NCBI RefSeq assembly: GCF_003939025.1 | Contig: NZ_RQIH01000004.1 | Span: 62,001-126,000, forward strand | Source of the DNA: Rhizobium sophoriradicis | Lineage (GTDB): Bacteria > Pseudomonadota > Alphaproteobacteria > Rhizobiales > Rhizobiaceae | Direction of reading: 5' to 3' | DNA: 64,000 bases | Shown: positions 9,455 to 18,436 of the stretch, in pieces | Layout: each line of letters starts with the position of its first letter | How positions within the stretch are numbered: position 1 is the first letter of the stretch | Made by a program: the position numbers and the translations under genes | The notes under the pieces: model-generated | Seen by the model: only the letters and a program-made list of their open reading frames with translations | What the model was told of the DNA's origin: nothing | The model's database searches: none

Positions 9455-11371
9455 ATGAAGACATCGATAGCGACCGTCTCGCTGAGCGGCGACCTCAGCG
9501 ACAAGCTGGAGGCAATCGCCAAGGCCGGTTTCGACGGGGTGGAGATTTTCGAGAATGATTTGCTGATCTTCGACGAGAGCCCGAAGGAGGTCGGCCGCAT
9601 GGTGCGCGATCTCGGCATGGAGATCACGCTGTTTCAGCCGTTCCGCGACTTCGAAGGCATGCCGGAGCCGTTGCGCAGCCGTACCTTCGACCGGGCGGAG
9701 CGCAAGTTCGACATCATGCAGGAGATGGGCACCGACCTGGTGCTGGTCTGTTCGAACGTCTCGCCGGCCGCTCTCGGCGGTCTCGACCGGGCGGCGGCCG
9801 ATTTTCACGAACTCGGTGAGCGCGCCGCCAGGCGCGGCCTGCGCGTCGGCTACGAGGCACTTGCCTGGGGCCGTCACATCAACGATCACCGCGATGCCTG
9901 GGAGATCGTCCGGCGGGCCGATCATCCGAATATCGGCCTGATCCTCGACAGTTTTCATACGCTGTCGCGCAAGATCGACGTCAACTCGATCCGCTCGATC
10001 CCGAAGGAGAAGATCTTCATCATCCAGCTCGCCGATGCGCCGCTGATCGACATGGATCTGCTCTACTGGAGCCGGCACTTCCGCAACATGCCGGGTGAAG
10101 GCGACCTGCCGGTGCTCGACTTCATGAAGGCGGTCGCCGCCACCGGTTATGACGGCTATCTGTCGCTGGAGATCTTCAACGACCAGTTCCGCGGCGGATC
10201 TGCCAATGCCATTGCCGTCGATGGCCGCCGCTCGCTGATCTATCTCGGCGATCAGGTCAAGCGCCAGCAGCCGGAGAGCGCCCTGCCGGTGCCGGTGATG
10301 CCGCCGCGCGCCAAGGTCGAGGGCATCGCCTTCATCGAGTTCACCGCCGACGAGGACGAGGCGGCGGCGCTCGAGGCGCTGTTTTCAAGCCTCGGCTTCC
10401 GTAAGGCGGCCAGGCACAAGAGCAAGCAGGTGACGGTCTTTCGCCAGGGCGCGATCAATCTCGTCGTCAACACCGAACGCAAGGGTTTTGCCAGCGCCTC
10501 CTATGCCGTGCACGGCACCTCGGCCTATGCCGCCGGGCTGATGGTCGACGATGCCAAGGCGGCGCTGCAGCGCGCCGTCGCACTCGGGGCCGAACCCTTC
10601 GAGCAAGCGCCCGATGCCGGCGAGATCGAGATGCCGGCGGTGCGTGGCGTTGGTGGCGGTGTCCTCTATTTCCTCGACCGACAGAGCGAGCTTGCCCGCA
10701 TCTGGGAGATCGAATTCGATGCGATCGACGACGATGCCGCGCTGCAGCCGGCCGGGCTGCAGTCGATCGACCATATGGCGCAGACGATGAAGTACGAGGA
10801 ACTGCTGACCTGGCTGCTCTTCTACACCTCGCTCGTCGAGGCCGAGAAGACGCCGATGGTCGATATCGTCGATCCCTCCGGCATCGTCCGTAGCCAGGTG
10901 GTGGAGAATGTAGAAGGCTCGCTGCGCATCACCATGAACGGGGCGGAAAACCGCAACACGCTCGCCGGCCGCTTCATCGCCGAGACCTTCGGCTCCGGCA
11001 TCCAGCATCTCGCCTTCAGGACCGACGACATCTTCGCGACCGCCGCCGCCCTTGCCGCCAACGGCTTCGTCTCGCTTTCGATCTCGCCGAACTATTATGA
11101 CGATCTCGAAGCCCGCTTCGGCCTCGATGCCGAATTCGCCGAACGCCTCAAGGCCAACAACATCCTCTATGACCGCGACGAGGCCGGCGAATATTTCCAG
11201 CTCTACAGCCCGACCCATGGAGAGGGACTGTTCTTCGAGATCGTCGAGCGGCGCGGTTACCGCGGCTATGGCGCCGCCAATGCCATCTTCAGGATTGCCG
11301 CGCTGAGGAAACATTTAAGGCCGCCGGGACTGCCGGCGGTCGCGAAGGTTCGCCGTGACTTGCACCCCTGA
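9455..11371 (+). CDS. quiC: 3-dehydroshikimate dehydratase, two-domain QuiC type
   Basis: A 638-residue enzyme converting 3-dehydroshikimate to protocatechuate. Residues 1 to about 280 form a xylose-isomerase/AP-endonuclease-like TIM barrel with metal-ligand candidates Glu134, Asp165, Gln191 and Glu239, the same pattern as I recall for Pseudomonas QuiC1. Residues from about 290 to the end resemble the vicinal-oxygen-chelate repeats of 4-hydroxyphenylpyruvate dioxygenase (SIDHMAQTMKYEELLTWLLF, GIQHLAFRTDDIFATA and GEGLFFEIVERRGYRGYG). The ATG at 9455 follows GGAAGGA; an in-frame TTG at 9428 overlaps aroQ. Protocatechuate produced here would enter the pathway ended by pcaJF upstream. Confidence 0.93.
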   Translation: MKTSIATVSLSGDLSDKLEAIAKAGFDGVEIFENDLLIFDESPKEVGRMVRDLGMEITLFQPFRDFEGMPEPLRSRTFDRAERKFDIMQEMGTDLVLVCSNVSPAALGGLDRAAADFHELGERAARRGLRVGYEALAWGRHINDHRDAWEIVRRADHPNIGLILDSFHTLSRKIDVNSIRSIPKEKIFIIQLADAPLIDMDLLYWSRHFRNMPGEGDLPVLDFMKAVAATGYDGYLSLEIFNDQFRGGSANAIAVDGRRSLIYLGDQVKRQQPESALPVPVMPPRAKVEGIAFIEFTADEDEAAALEALFSSLGFRKAARHKSKQVTVFRQGAINLVVNTERKGFASASYAVHGTSAYAAGLMVDDAKAALQRAVALGAEPFEQAPDAGEIEMPAVRGVGGGVLYFLDRQSELARIWEIEFDAIDDDAALQPAGLQSIDHMAQTMKYEELLTWLLFYTSLVEAEKTPMVDIVDPSGIVRSQVVENVEGSLRITMNGAENRNTLAGRFIAETFGSGIQHLAFRTDDIFATAAALAANGFVSLSISPNYYDDLEARFGLDAEFAERLKANNILYDRDEAGEYFQLYSPTHGEGLFFEIVERRGYRGYGAANAIFRIAALRKHLRPPGLPAVAKVRRDLHP

Positions 11372-11521
11372 ATTTCCCACCGGCAGTGCATGGCGGTGTC
11401 GGTCGGACCTCTCATGCAATTCTCGCCTTTTCGTGCGTTGCTCTTCGCCGATTTCGGCTGATAGACTTCCCGTGCCTGTTTCATCACCTATGTCCTTGGT
11501 TTCTCGGGAGGCTTCATAGCC

Positions 11522-12316
11522 ATGACAGAACTTGCTCAATTGCTCGCATCGATCAAACTGCCGGATCTATCTGGGAAAGCCGTGCTGATCACCGGCGCCT
11601 CGACCGGCATCGGTGCGGCGCTCGCCCGCGCCTTTGCGGCACAAGGCGCCAAGGTCGGCGTGCATTACAACGCCAGCCGTGAACCGGCGGAGACGCTCGC
11701 CGAGGAGATCCGGGCGGTCGGCGGTACCGTGCATCTGATCCAGGGCGACGTGTCGCGGGAAGGCGAGACGGAGCGGGTCGTCGAGGAGACGGCGAAGACC
11801 TTCGGCCATCTCGACGGGTTGATCAACAATGCCGGCGGCATGCTGGGGCGCAAGCCGACTTCGGAATATACCGATGCGCATTATGCGGCTGTCATGGATC
11901 TCAACGCCCGCTCGGTGCTGGCTGCGACGCGTGCGGCCCATCCCTGGCTGAAAAAGCAGGGCGGCTTCATCATCAACACCACCTCGATCGCGGCGCGCAA
12001 CGGCGGCGGCAATGGCGCGATCCTCTATGCGGCGTCGAAGGGTTTCGTCTCGACGATCACGCGCGGCCATGCCAAGGAATTCGTCGCCGACCGGATCCGT
12101 GTGAACGCCGTGGCGCCGGGCGTCATCGCGACACCTTTCCACGAGCGTTATACCAATGACGAGCAGATGGAGCTGCAGCGCAAGTCGATCCCGATGGGTT
12201 TCGTCGGCACCTCCGAGGATTGCGTCGGCGCCTATCTGTTTCTCGCCTCGCCGACGCTGTCCGGCTACATCACGGGCCAGATCATCGAGGTCAATGGCGG
12301 CCAGCTGATGCCCTAG
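11522..12316 (+). CDS. Short-chain dehydrogenase/reductase
   Basis: A 264-residue classical SDR. Cofactor motif VLITGASTGIGAAL, NNAGG at about residues 103-107, a catalytic Ser/Tyr/Lys set around NTTSIAARNGG and LYAASKG, and the C-terminal FLASPTLSGYITGQIIEVNGG are present. GGAGG at 11506-11510 lies 11 bases before the ATG. It follows quiC after 150 bp in the same direction and could be an additional dehydrogenase for the hydroaromatic pathway, but FabG-like SDRs are too promiscuous for a substrate call. Confidence 0.88.
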   Translation: MTELAQLLASIKLPDLSGKAVLITGASTGIGAALARAFAAQGAKVGVHYNASREPAETLAEEIRAVGGTVHLIQGDVSREGETERVVEETAKTFGHLDGLINNAGGMLGRKPTSEYTDAHYAAVMDLNARSVLAATRAAHPWLKKQGGFIINTTSIAARNGGGNGAILYAASKGFVSTITRGHAKEFVADRIRVNAVAPGVIATPFHERYTNDEQMELQRKSIPMGFVGTSEDCVGAYLFLASPTLSGYITGQIIEVNGGQLMP

Positions 12317-12416
12317 CCATACTCTCCGGAGGGGCCTCTTTCCTTTTGCCCCGCCGCAGGGAACTTTCGAACCGCCGTCACGTTTCCCGCTTGGCCATAT
12401 TTTCAAGCGGGGCACC

Positions 12417-14573
12417 ATGAGCTTTTCATTTTCGGAACTCGACTTCCTCAAACCGGAGCTCGGGGCGGAATATATTGGTTCAGGCACCCACTTCGCCGTC
12501 TTCTCAGCCCATGCGGAACAGATCGAGCTTTGCCTCTTCTCCCCCGACGGAAAGAACGAGATCGCGCGGCTGCCGCTGCCCAAACGCGAGGGCGATATCT
12601 GGTCGGGCTATATTGCCGGCCTCGGCCCCGGCACGGTCTACGGTTATCGCGCCCACGGGCCCTACGACCCGCAGGCCGGCCATCGCTTCAATCCGAACAA
12701 GCTGCTGCTCGATCCCTATGCCAAGCAGGTAACGGGGGACCTGAAATGGGACGACGCGCTGTTCGGCTACCGGATCGGCGAGGACGATCTTTCCTTCGAT
12801 GAGCGCGACAGCGCACCCTTCATGGTCAAGAGCGTGGTGCAGGATCCTGATTTCGACTGGGCGGGTGAAGAGGCGATCCGCCGCCCCTGGCCCGACACCA
12901 TCATCTACGAGGCGCATGTGCGCGGCCTGACGATGACGCATCCGAAGGTGCCCGACCGGTTGCGCGGCACCTTTCTCGGCATGTGCAGCGATCCGATCGT
13001 CGACCATCTCGTCAAGCTCGGCATTTCGGCAATCGAGCTCTTGCCGATCCAGTACTTCCTCGACGATCGTTATCTGCTGGAAAAAAAGCTGAGGAACTAC
13101 TGGGGCTACCAGACGCTCGGCTTTTTTGCGCCGCAGACGCGTTATCTCTCCAATGACAGGATCACCGAAATCAAGACCATGGTGAAGCGGTTCCATGCCG
13201 CGGGCATCGAGGTCATCATGGATGTGGTCTACAACCACACAGCCGAGGGCAGCGAGAAGGGGCCGACGCTGTCCTTCCGCGGGCTCGACAATGCGAGCTA
13301 CTACATCCTCTCTCCAGACGACCCGCGCCATACCTTCGACACGACGGGCACCGGCAATACGTTGAACGTTGCCAATCCCATGGTGATGCGCATGGTGCTC
13401 GATAGCCTGCGCTATTGGGTGGGGGTCATGCACATCGACGGCTTCCGCTTCGATCTCGCCAGCACGCTCGGCCGTCAGGACCTGGAGTTCGATCGACAGG
13501 GTCTGTTCTTCGGCGCTATCCGTCAGGATCCAATCCTGTCGGGCGTCAAGCTGATCGCCGAACCCTGGGATATCGGCGAAGGCGGGTATCAGGTCGGCGG
13601 TTTCCCGCACCCTTTTCGCGAATGGAACGACAAGTTCCGCGACGACGTGCGCCGGTTCTGGAAAGGCGACGGCGGCATGGTGTCGGAACTGGCGGCGCGC
13701 ATCACCGGCTCGGCGCTGCAATTCAACCATTCGGACCGGGGGGCAACCTCCTCGATCAATCTTCTGTCAGCCCACGACGGCTTCACCCTGATGGACACCG
13801 TCTCCTTCGACGGCAAGCATAACGAGGCGAACGGCGAGGACGGCCGGGACGGCCATTCGGACAATCATTCCGACAATATGGGTGTGGAGGGCGCCACCGA
13901 TAATGCCGATATCAATGCGGCTCGGGCACGCCGTCGCCGCAACATGATGGCGACGCTGATGCTGTCCCAGGGCGTGCCGATGATCCTGGCCGGCGACGAG
14001 CTCGGTAACAGCCAGGGCGGCAACAACAACGCCTATTGCCAGGACAACGAGATCGGCTGGACGGGTTGGGACGGGCTCGAGGATCCCTTTCTCGATTTCT
14101 GCCGGCAGGCTGTCGCCTTCCGCAAAGCCCATCCCGTGCTCCGGCAGGAGCGGTTCCTGACCGGAGATACGAGTGAGGATGGGCGCATCGAAATCGCCTG
14201 GTACAAGCCGGACGGTGGTTTCATGGATGATGTGGCCTGGAACGACGACGGATTGCAGGTGCTCGGCGTCTACCTCTCGAAAAGCGCGCATGCGCCGGAT
14301 ACCGAGACGATGGACGATCTTTTCCTCGTCTTCAACGCTGGCGGTGATTGCCAAGTGCATCTGCCGGAGGTGAACGGGTTGACTGAGTGGTCACGGGTTC
14401 TCGACACCGGCGCGGAGACCGGGGCCTTCGACGTGCACAATCAGGACAATCCGGTCATGGTCTACACCCAGAGCCTGGCTGTCTTTGCGCCGAAAGGCCA
14501 GACCCAGCCTCCAGAGGGGGCGAGCAAAGCCCAGCGCCGCCGGTGGTTCCAGTTCGGCCGTCGCGGCAAATAG
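12417..14573 (+). CDS. glgX: Glycogen debranching enzyme GlgX (GH13, CBM48)
   Basis: A 718-residue cytoplasmic isoamylase-type enzyme that removes alpha-1,6 branches from phosphorylase-trimmed glycogen. The N-terminal CBM48 domain includes FAVFSAHAEQIELCLF and YGYRAHGPYDPQ. The GH13 barrel carries DVVYNHTAEG, nucleophile Asp346 in DGFRFDLAS, acid/base Glu382 in IAEPWDIGEGGYQVG and Asp454 in LSAHDGFTL. The ATG at 12417 lacks a strong Shine-Dalgarno (GCGGGGCACC). No other glg gene is near, so this is a stand-alone copy. The gene starts a block followed 15 bp later by topoisomerase IB. Confidence 0.95.
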   Translation: MSFSFSELDFLKPELGAEYIGSGTHFAVFSAHAEQIELCLFSPDGKNEIARLPLPKREGDIWSGYIAGLGPGTVYGYRAHGPYDPQAGHRFNPNKLLLDPYAKQVTGDLKWDDALFGYRIGEDDLSFDERDSAPFMVKSVVQDPDFDWAGEEAIRRPWPDTIIYEAHVRGLTMTHPKVPDRLRGTFLGMCSDPIVDHLVKLGISAIELLPIQYFLDDRYLLEKKLRNYWGYQTLGFFAPQTRYLSNDRITEIKTMVKRFHAAGIEVIMDVVYNHTAEGSEKGPTLSFRGLDNASYYILSPDDPRHTFDTTGTGNTLNVANPMVMRMVLDSLRYWVGVMHIDGFRFDLASTLGRQDLEFDRQGLFFGAIRQDPILSGVKLIAEPWDIGEGGYQVGGFPHPFREWNDKFRDDVRRFWKGDGGMVSELAARITGSALQFNHSDRGATSSINLLSAHDGFTLMDTVSFDGKHNEANGEDGRDGHSDNHSDNMGVEGATDNADINAARARRRRNMMATLMLSQGVPMILAGDELGNSQGGNNNAYCQDNEIGWTGWDGLEDPFLDFCRQAVAFRKAHPVLRQERFLTGDTSEDGRIEIAWYKPDGGFMDDVAWNDDGLQVLGVYLSKSAHAPDTETMDDLFLVFNAGGDCQVHLPEVNGLTEWSRVLDTGAETGAFDVHNQDNPVMVYTQSLAVFAPKGQTQPPEGASKAQRRRWFQFGRRGK

Positions 14574-14588
14574 CAGGTCGTCAACAGC

Positions 14589-15596
14589 ATGAATGCCGAA
14601 GTCATCACCGAACTTGGCCTCATCTATGTCAGCGATACCGAACCGGGCATCCGCAGACGAAGGAAAGGCAAGGGCTTCAGCTATGTCATGCCGGACGGTA
14701 CGACGCTTTCCGATGAGTTGCAGCGGGCGCGCATCGGCGCGCTCGGCCTGCCGCCGGCCTATGAGAATGTCTGGATCTGTCTCTACGAGAACGGCCACCT
14801 CCAGGCGACCGGCATCGATGCGCGCGGGCGCAAGCAATATCGCTATCACAAGGACTGGCAATCCTTCCGCAGCGCCGGAAAATTCCACCAGCTGATCGAA
14901 TTCGGCCGGGCATTGCCGAAGATCCGCCGCACCGTGCTGCGCCATCTCGACACCGGTACGGAAGATGTCAACGGCGTGCTGGCGGCACTGACGACGCTGC
15001 TCGACGAGGCGCATCTGCGGGTCGGCAACCAGGCTTATGTCAGGGAGAACGGCACCTATGGTGCAACGACGCTATTGAAGCGGCACCTGAAGATCGTCGA
15101 CGGGCGGATCGAGCTGAAATTCCGCGCCAAGGGCGGCAAGCGCGTCCAGCGCAGCCTCAAGCATCCCAGGCTGCAGAAGATCCTGGAAGAGATCGCCGAC
15201 CTGCCCGGCCGTCAGCTTTTCGTCTGGAAGGATGAAAGCGGCGCGCTGAAACCGGTCGATTCCGGCCGGCTGAATGCCTATCTGACCGAGATATCGGGCA
15301 TTCCGATTTCCGCTAAGACATTCCGCACTTGGGCCGGATCGTTGGCGGCCTTCGGTGCGGCCCGCGAAAAAATTGTCGCCGGTGGCCGGCCGACGGTGAA
15401 GGACATGTCGGAGGCTGCGGCCGAAGCGCTGCACAATACGCCGGCAATCTCACGCTCGAGCTATATCCATCCGGCAATCATCGCGCTTGCCGGCAATGAC
15501 CATCCTTTGATCGAGGGTGGCAACGAGCCGCTGCGGGGCTTGCGGGCGGAAGAAAACAGGCTACTTGATTTCCTGACACGCGAGATCGAGGAATGA
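14589..15596 (+). CDS. DNA topoisomerase IB (poxvirus-like)
   Basis: A 335-residue type IB topoisomerase that nicks and reseals one strand through a 3'-phosphotyrosine, relaxing both supercoil signs. The N-terminal domain has the family block RARIGALGLPPAYENVWIC-like and the R(K)QYRYHKDW motif. The catalytic domain shows Arg in LRVGNQAY, Lys in FRAKGGKRV, Arg in SAKTFRTWAGS and nucleophile Tyr292 in SRSSYIHPAII. The last codons overlap the next gene by 4 bp (ATGA), so it is coupled to the LigD polymerase-domain gene. This enzyme class is scattered among bacteria and often sits in stress or repair clusters. Confidence 0.95.
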   Translation: MNAEVITELGLIYVSDTEPGIRRRRKGKGFSYVMPDGTTLSDELQRARIGALGLPPAYENVWICLYENGHLQATGIDARGRKQYRYHKDWQSFRSAGKFHQLIEFGRALPKIRRTVLRHLDTGTEDVNGVLAALTTLLDEAHLRVGNQAYVRENGTYGATTLLKRHLKIVDGRIELKFRAKGGKRVQRSLKHPRLQKILEEIADLPGRQLFVWKDESGALKPVDSGRLNAYLTEISGIPISAKTFRTWAGSLAAFGAAREKIVAGGRPTVKDMSEAAAEALHNTPAISRSSYIHPAIIALAGNDHPLIEGGNEPLRGLRAEENRLLDFLTREIEE

Positions 15597-16471
15597 ACCC
15601 CGCAAACCCGCCGGCATCGGACGTATCCCTGACCCATCCCGACCGGCTTTACTGGCCGGACGAGGGCGTGACTAAGCGGAATCTGTCGGAATATTACGCC
15701 GCCGTCTGGCCCTTCATGGCGCCCTATCTCGTCAATCGGCCGCTGGCACTTTTGCGCCTGCCGGCTGGAATAAAAAGCCACCAGCGGTTTTTCCAGAAAC
15801 ATGGCTGGAAAGGCATGAATCCCCATATCGAGGAGATCGCCGATCCACAGGACGCGGACGGCGAGAAACTGCTGCGCATTTCCGGTTTCGACGGGCTTGT
15901 CGCCCTTGTGCAATCGGCGGCGCTTGAAATTCACCCCTGGGGCACGACGACCGACCATTGGGAAACACCCGATATGATCATCATGGATCTCGACCCCGGC
16001 GAGGACGTGGTCTGAAGCGCGGTGATATCGGCGGCACTTGACGTGAAGGCGCGGCTGGAAGCCCGAGGCCTTGCAGCCTTCGTCAAGACATCAGGCGGCA
16101 AGGGGCTGCATGTGGTAACACCGCTTGCGCCGAAGGCCGGCTGGGCCGAGGTCAAGGATTTCGCCCATTCGCTTGCCGAAAGCATGTCGGCCGATGCGCC
16201 GGAGAAATATCTCGCAACGGCGACGAAGGCAAAACGCGGCGGGCATATCTATATCGATTATCTCCGCAACGGCCGCGGCAGCACGGCGGTCGCACCCTAT
16301 TCGACCAGGGCGCGGCCGGGTGCCCCGGTGTCGATGCCGCTCGATTGGTCCGATCTGAAGGAACTCAGCGGTCCGGCCGCCTTCACCCTCGCCAATGTGC
16401 CGCAGCGGCTGGAGACCCGGCCGCGCGACCCCTGGGGCGATTTCTTCGATGCGGCCGTGCCGCTGCAATGA
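15593..16471 (+). pseudogene. LigD-type NHEJ polymerase domain, interrupted by one in-frame UGA
   Basis: One frame runs 15593-16471 (292 residues plus stop) with a single TGA at 16013-16015. It matches the stand-alone LigD polymerase/primase (PolDom) family used in Ku-dependent end joining: THPDRLYWPDEGVTKRNLSEYY, PLALLRLPAGI, FFQKHGWKGMN, metal-binding Asp132 and Asp134 in IIMDLDPGED, then after the stop TSGGKGLHVVTPL and HIYIDYLRNGRG with the third acidic residue. Relatives have Trp at the stop (DV.WSAV), so TGG changed to TGA. The upstream fragment of 140 residues lacks the nucleotide-binding half and should be inactive; the rest has no other lesion, so the change is recent or an error. 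A GTG at 16022 could restart translation. Confidence 0.85.
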
Positions 16472-16480
16472 ATGGCCCGC

Positions 16481-17206
16481 TCATTCCGCGCTGTCGAGCT
16501 CGGGATAATGCCTGAAAATACCCTCCTCATTGAAGGGCAGGCGGCGAGGGGAGGCAAGATAGCGGGCGATGTTCGGTCGCTTTGCCACCGCGGCATGCAG
16601 GGTCAGAAGGGTGGGGTAATCGGCCTTGCGTTTGGCCATGGCCTTCGGGAAGGCATAGGTCAGGCCCTCTATCACCTGGAAAAGCGAAAGGTCGACATAG
16701 GTCAGCGCGTCGCCGACGACATAGCCGGAACCATCAGGGTTTTGCCGCAGCACACGCTCGAAATAGCCAAGGTACTTCGGGATGCGCTGGCCGATAAAGG
16801 CTGCCGAGCGGGCCTTCGCCTCCTGCTTCTGCTCTTCGTAATATCGTGACATGTCGATCGGGTGATGCGTGTCGTGCACCTCGGCGATGAAATCGGTAAT
16901 GGTGAGCTGCAGGCCGTTGGCGACATGACGAAGGCCCTCATTCCCGGGGGCAAGCCCCAGTCTCGGGCCGAGATAAAACAGGATGTTGGCGACATGCGGG
17001 ATAATCAGATCGCCATCCTTCAGGAAGGGCGGCGCGAAGGGAATATGCGCTTCGCTTTGGCTTTGCATGATGTCGAACATGGCGCCGCTGCCGCGGCCCG
17101 GCTCACGGGTGATGTCGACGTAATCGGCGCCGGATTCCTCCAGCGCAAGCCGGACGAATTCACCGCGACCCTGAATGCCGTCCCAATAATAAAGCTCATA
17201 GGCCAT
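16481..17206 (-). CDS. Glutathione S-transferase family protein
   Basis: A 241-residue cytosolic GST. The N-terminal thioredoxin-like domain starts with YELYYWDGIQGRGEFVRLAL, where Tyr is the likely catalytic residue, and includes the cis-proline segment FAPPFLKDGDLII. The helical C-terminal domain includes YVVGDALTYVDLSLFQVIEGL, the N-capping box region. It is closest in plan to sigma/mu-like bacterial GSTs. It converges on the LigD-type gene (9 bp apart) and lies 6 bp after the DUF3175 gene, probably as a two-gene unit. Role in detoxification is a family inference. Confidence 0.9.
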   Translation of the reverse strand: MAYELYYWDGIQGRGEFVRLALEESGADYVDITREPGRGSGAMFDIMQSQSEAHIPFAPPFLKDGDLIIPHVANILFYLGPRLGLAPGNEGLRHVANGLQLTITDFIAEVHDTHHPIDMSRYYEEQKQEAKARSAAFIGQRIPKYLGYFERVLRQNPDGSGYVVGDALTYVDLSLFQVIEGLTYAFPKAMAKRKADYPTLLTLHAAVAKRPNIARYLASPRRLPFNEEGIFRHYPELDSAE

Positions 17207-17212
17207 CTCAGC

Positions 17213-17503
17213 TTAATCCTTCGGTTTACGACCGAAGTCTTTTCGCAGTTCGTCCTTGGCCTTTTCAAGGGTGCCGCGCCGTTTTTTCGATAACTGCTCG
17301 CCGGCGCGGTTGATGTAGAAGGTCAGCATCGACATGGCCGCGCGGAAGGGGCTGGACTTGCGGCGATCACTCTCCTCGGCCGAATGCTTGACCGAGCGGG
17401 CGATCTTCTTCGGATCGTCCGATTTGAACACGCCTTCCTTCAGGTCCATCGCGTTGCTGTTTTCGGTGACGCTCTGCGACCATTTCTTCTTCGATTTGGC
17501 CAT
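17213..17503 (-). CDS. DUF3175 domain protein
   Basis: A 96-residue, very basic protein. It contains the DUF3175 pattern: KKWSQSVTENSNAMDLKEGVF, DPKKIARSVKHSAE, and FRAAMSMLTFYINRAGEQL. No membrane segment or signal peptide is visible and no biochemical role is known for this family. It sits upstream of the GST gene and next to other small basic proteins in a stress-type neighbourhood, near topoisomerase IB and a LigD-type gene; a DNA-associated role is speculative. Confidence 0.85.
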   Translation of the reverse strand: MAKSKKKWSQSVTENSNAMDLKEGVFKSDDPKKIARSVKHSAEESDRRKSSPFRAAMSMLTFYINRAGEQLSKKRRGTLEKAKDELRKDFGRKPKD

Positions 17504-17554
17504 GTCGAAATCCCTTTGCGGCTGCAGCCGGCGGCAGGGCCGCCGCGCCCATCG

Positions 17555-17869
17555 TCAGTGGTGGCTGTGGTGTTCGTTGCGCTTGCGTGTCGCAGCCGCC
17601 TTCTTGGCCGAGGCGGACCGTTCCTCTTTCGAGCGGGCTGCCGATGCAGCGCCGCCGGCGCGGCCGCCCTTTTCGGAGGATTCATGCGTGTCCTTCTTGC
17701 CGCGGCCGGACCCGGACTTGTTGCCGCCGCCGCTTTCCTTGTTGACCGTCGCCCAGGCACGCCGTTCGGCTTCCTTCTCGGAAACGCCGCGATCCTCATA
17801 GCTTTCCTCGATATGCTCGGCCTTGCGCTTCTGCTTGTCGGTATACTCGGATTTGTCTCCTCGCGGCAT
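17555..17869 (-). CDS. Small basic protein with Ala/Lys-rich tail (KGG-like)
   Basis: A 104-residue hydrophilic protein starting MPRGDKSEYTDKQKRKAEHI. A conserved charged N-terminal half (ERRAWATVNKESGGGNKS) is followed by a low-complexity Gly/Lys/Ala tail (SEKGGRAGGAASAARSKEER, KKAAATRKR) that ends in a His-rich NEHHSHH. Homologues in rhizobia are often labelled plasmid stabilisation or KGG-like stress proteins; neither name is demonstrated. A nucleic-acid-binding or desiccation role would fit the composition. The frame continues open upstream but the ATG at 17867-17869 begins the conserved part and is preceded by a GGGAGGCGAAG site. Confidence 0.75.
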   Translation of the reverse strand: MPRGDKSEYTDKQKRKAEHIEESYEDRGVSEKEAERRAWATVNKESGGGNKSGSGRGKKDTHESSEKGGRAGGAASAARSKEERSASAKKAAATRKRNEHHSHH

Positions 17870-18043
17870 CTTCGCCTCCCTGTTTTTGCAAAGCGATGCA
17901 GTGCGTTTGTGAGGAGAATCCAACCGGCGCGGAGTGCAAAAGTTCCCTGAGGGGCAGGCTCCGGATTTCGGAACAAAAGCCGTTTTTGCCCGGTTTTCGA
18001 AGGGAAAGCCTGCATAAGCCATATATAGCAAGGAGCCGAGAAC

Positions 18044-18436
18044 ATGGAAAAACACCTCGTCCAAGCCGACGGAAACGGCGTAATCGACGTGAACGGCCAG
18101 GTATCGCCGGTCACCTATACCGTCAGCCTCAAGGAAGGGAGGGGACAATCCTACGAGGTCGGCATCCGCCTGATGGCGCCGCGCGACTGGCTGCTGCAGA
18201 GGGGGTTCAGCCGTGATGCCGTGCTGGTCAGCCAGAGCGGCGCGCGCATTCCCGTTTATCACGATGGTGCCAACCATCACGATGGCGGCCGTCATGACGG
18301 CGGCCGCCTCGACTCCGCCGCCGCGATTTCGATCAAATTGACGGCGCGCGACGACAGCTGCACCAGCGAGGCCGATCTCCTGGGCAAATATCCGGAGTTC
18401 GACGGCTTCAGGGCCGCTGCTGCAGCGCGGTTTTAA
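18044..18436 (+). CDS. Hypothetical protein with His/Asp/Gly-rich stretch
   Basis: A 130-residue protein not recognised. It has GGAGCCGAGAAC ahead of the ATG. The first 65 residues look like beta-strand-rich sequence (PVTYTVSLKEGRGQSYEVGI); residues about 73-87 form a polar loop, HDGANHHDGGRHDGGR, that could bind metal. No signal peptide. Its 3' end overlaps the 3' end of the opposing histidine kinase gene by 29 bp. Codon use looks normal for the region. Confidence 0.55.
   Translation: MEKHLVQADGNGVIDVNGQVSPVTYTVSLKEGRGQSYEVGIRLMAPRDWLLQRGFSRDAVLVSQSGARIPVYHDGANHHDGGRHDGGRLDSAAAISIKLTARDDSCTSEADLLGKYPEFDGFRAAAAARF

Noticed and set aside
16013..16015. Selenocysteine at the UGA in the LigD-type gene
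   Set aside because: The aligned residue is Trp, not Cys, and no SECIS-like hairpin was seen downstream. Nonsense mutation or error is simpler.
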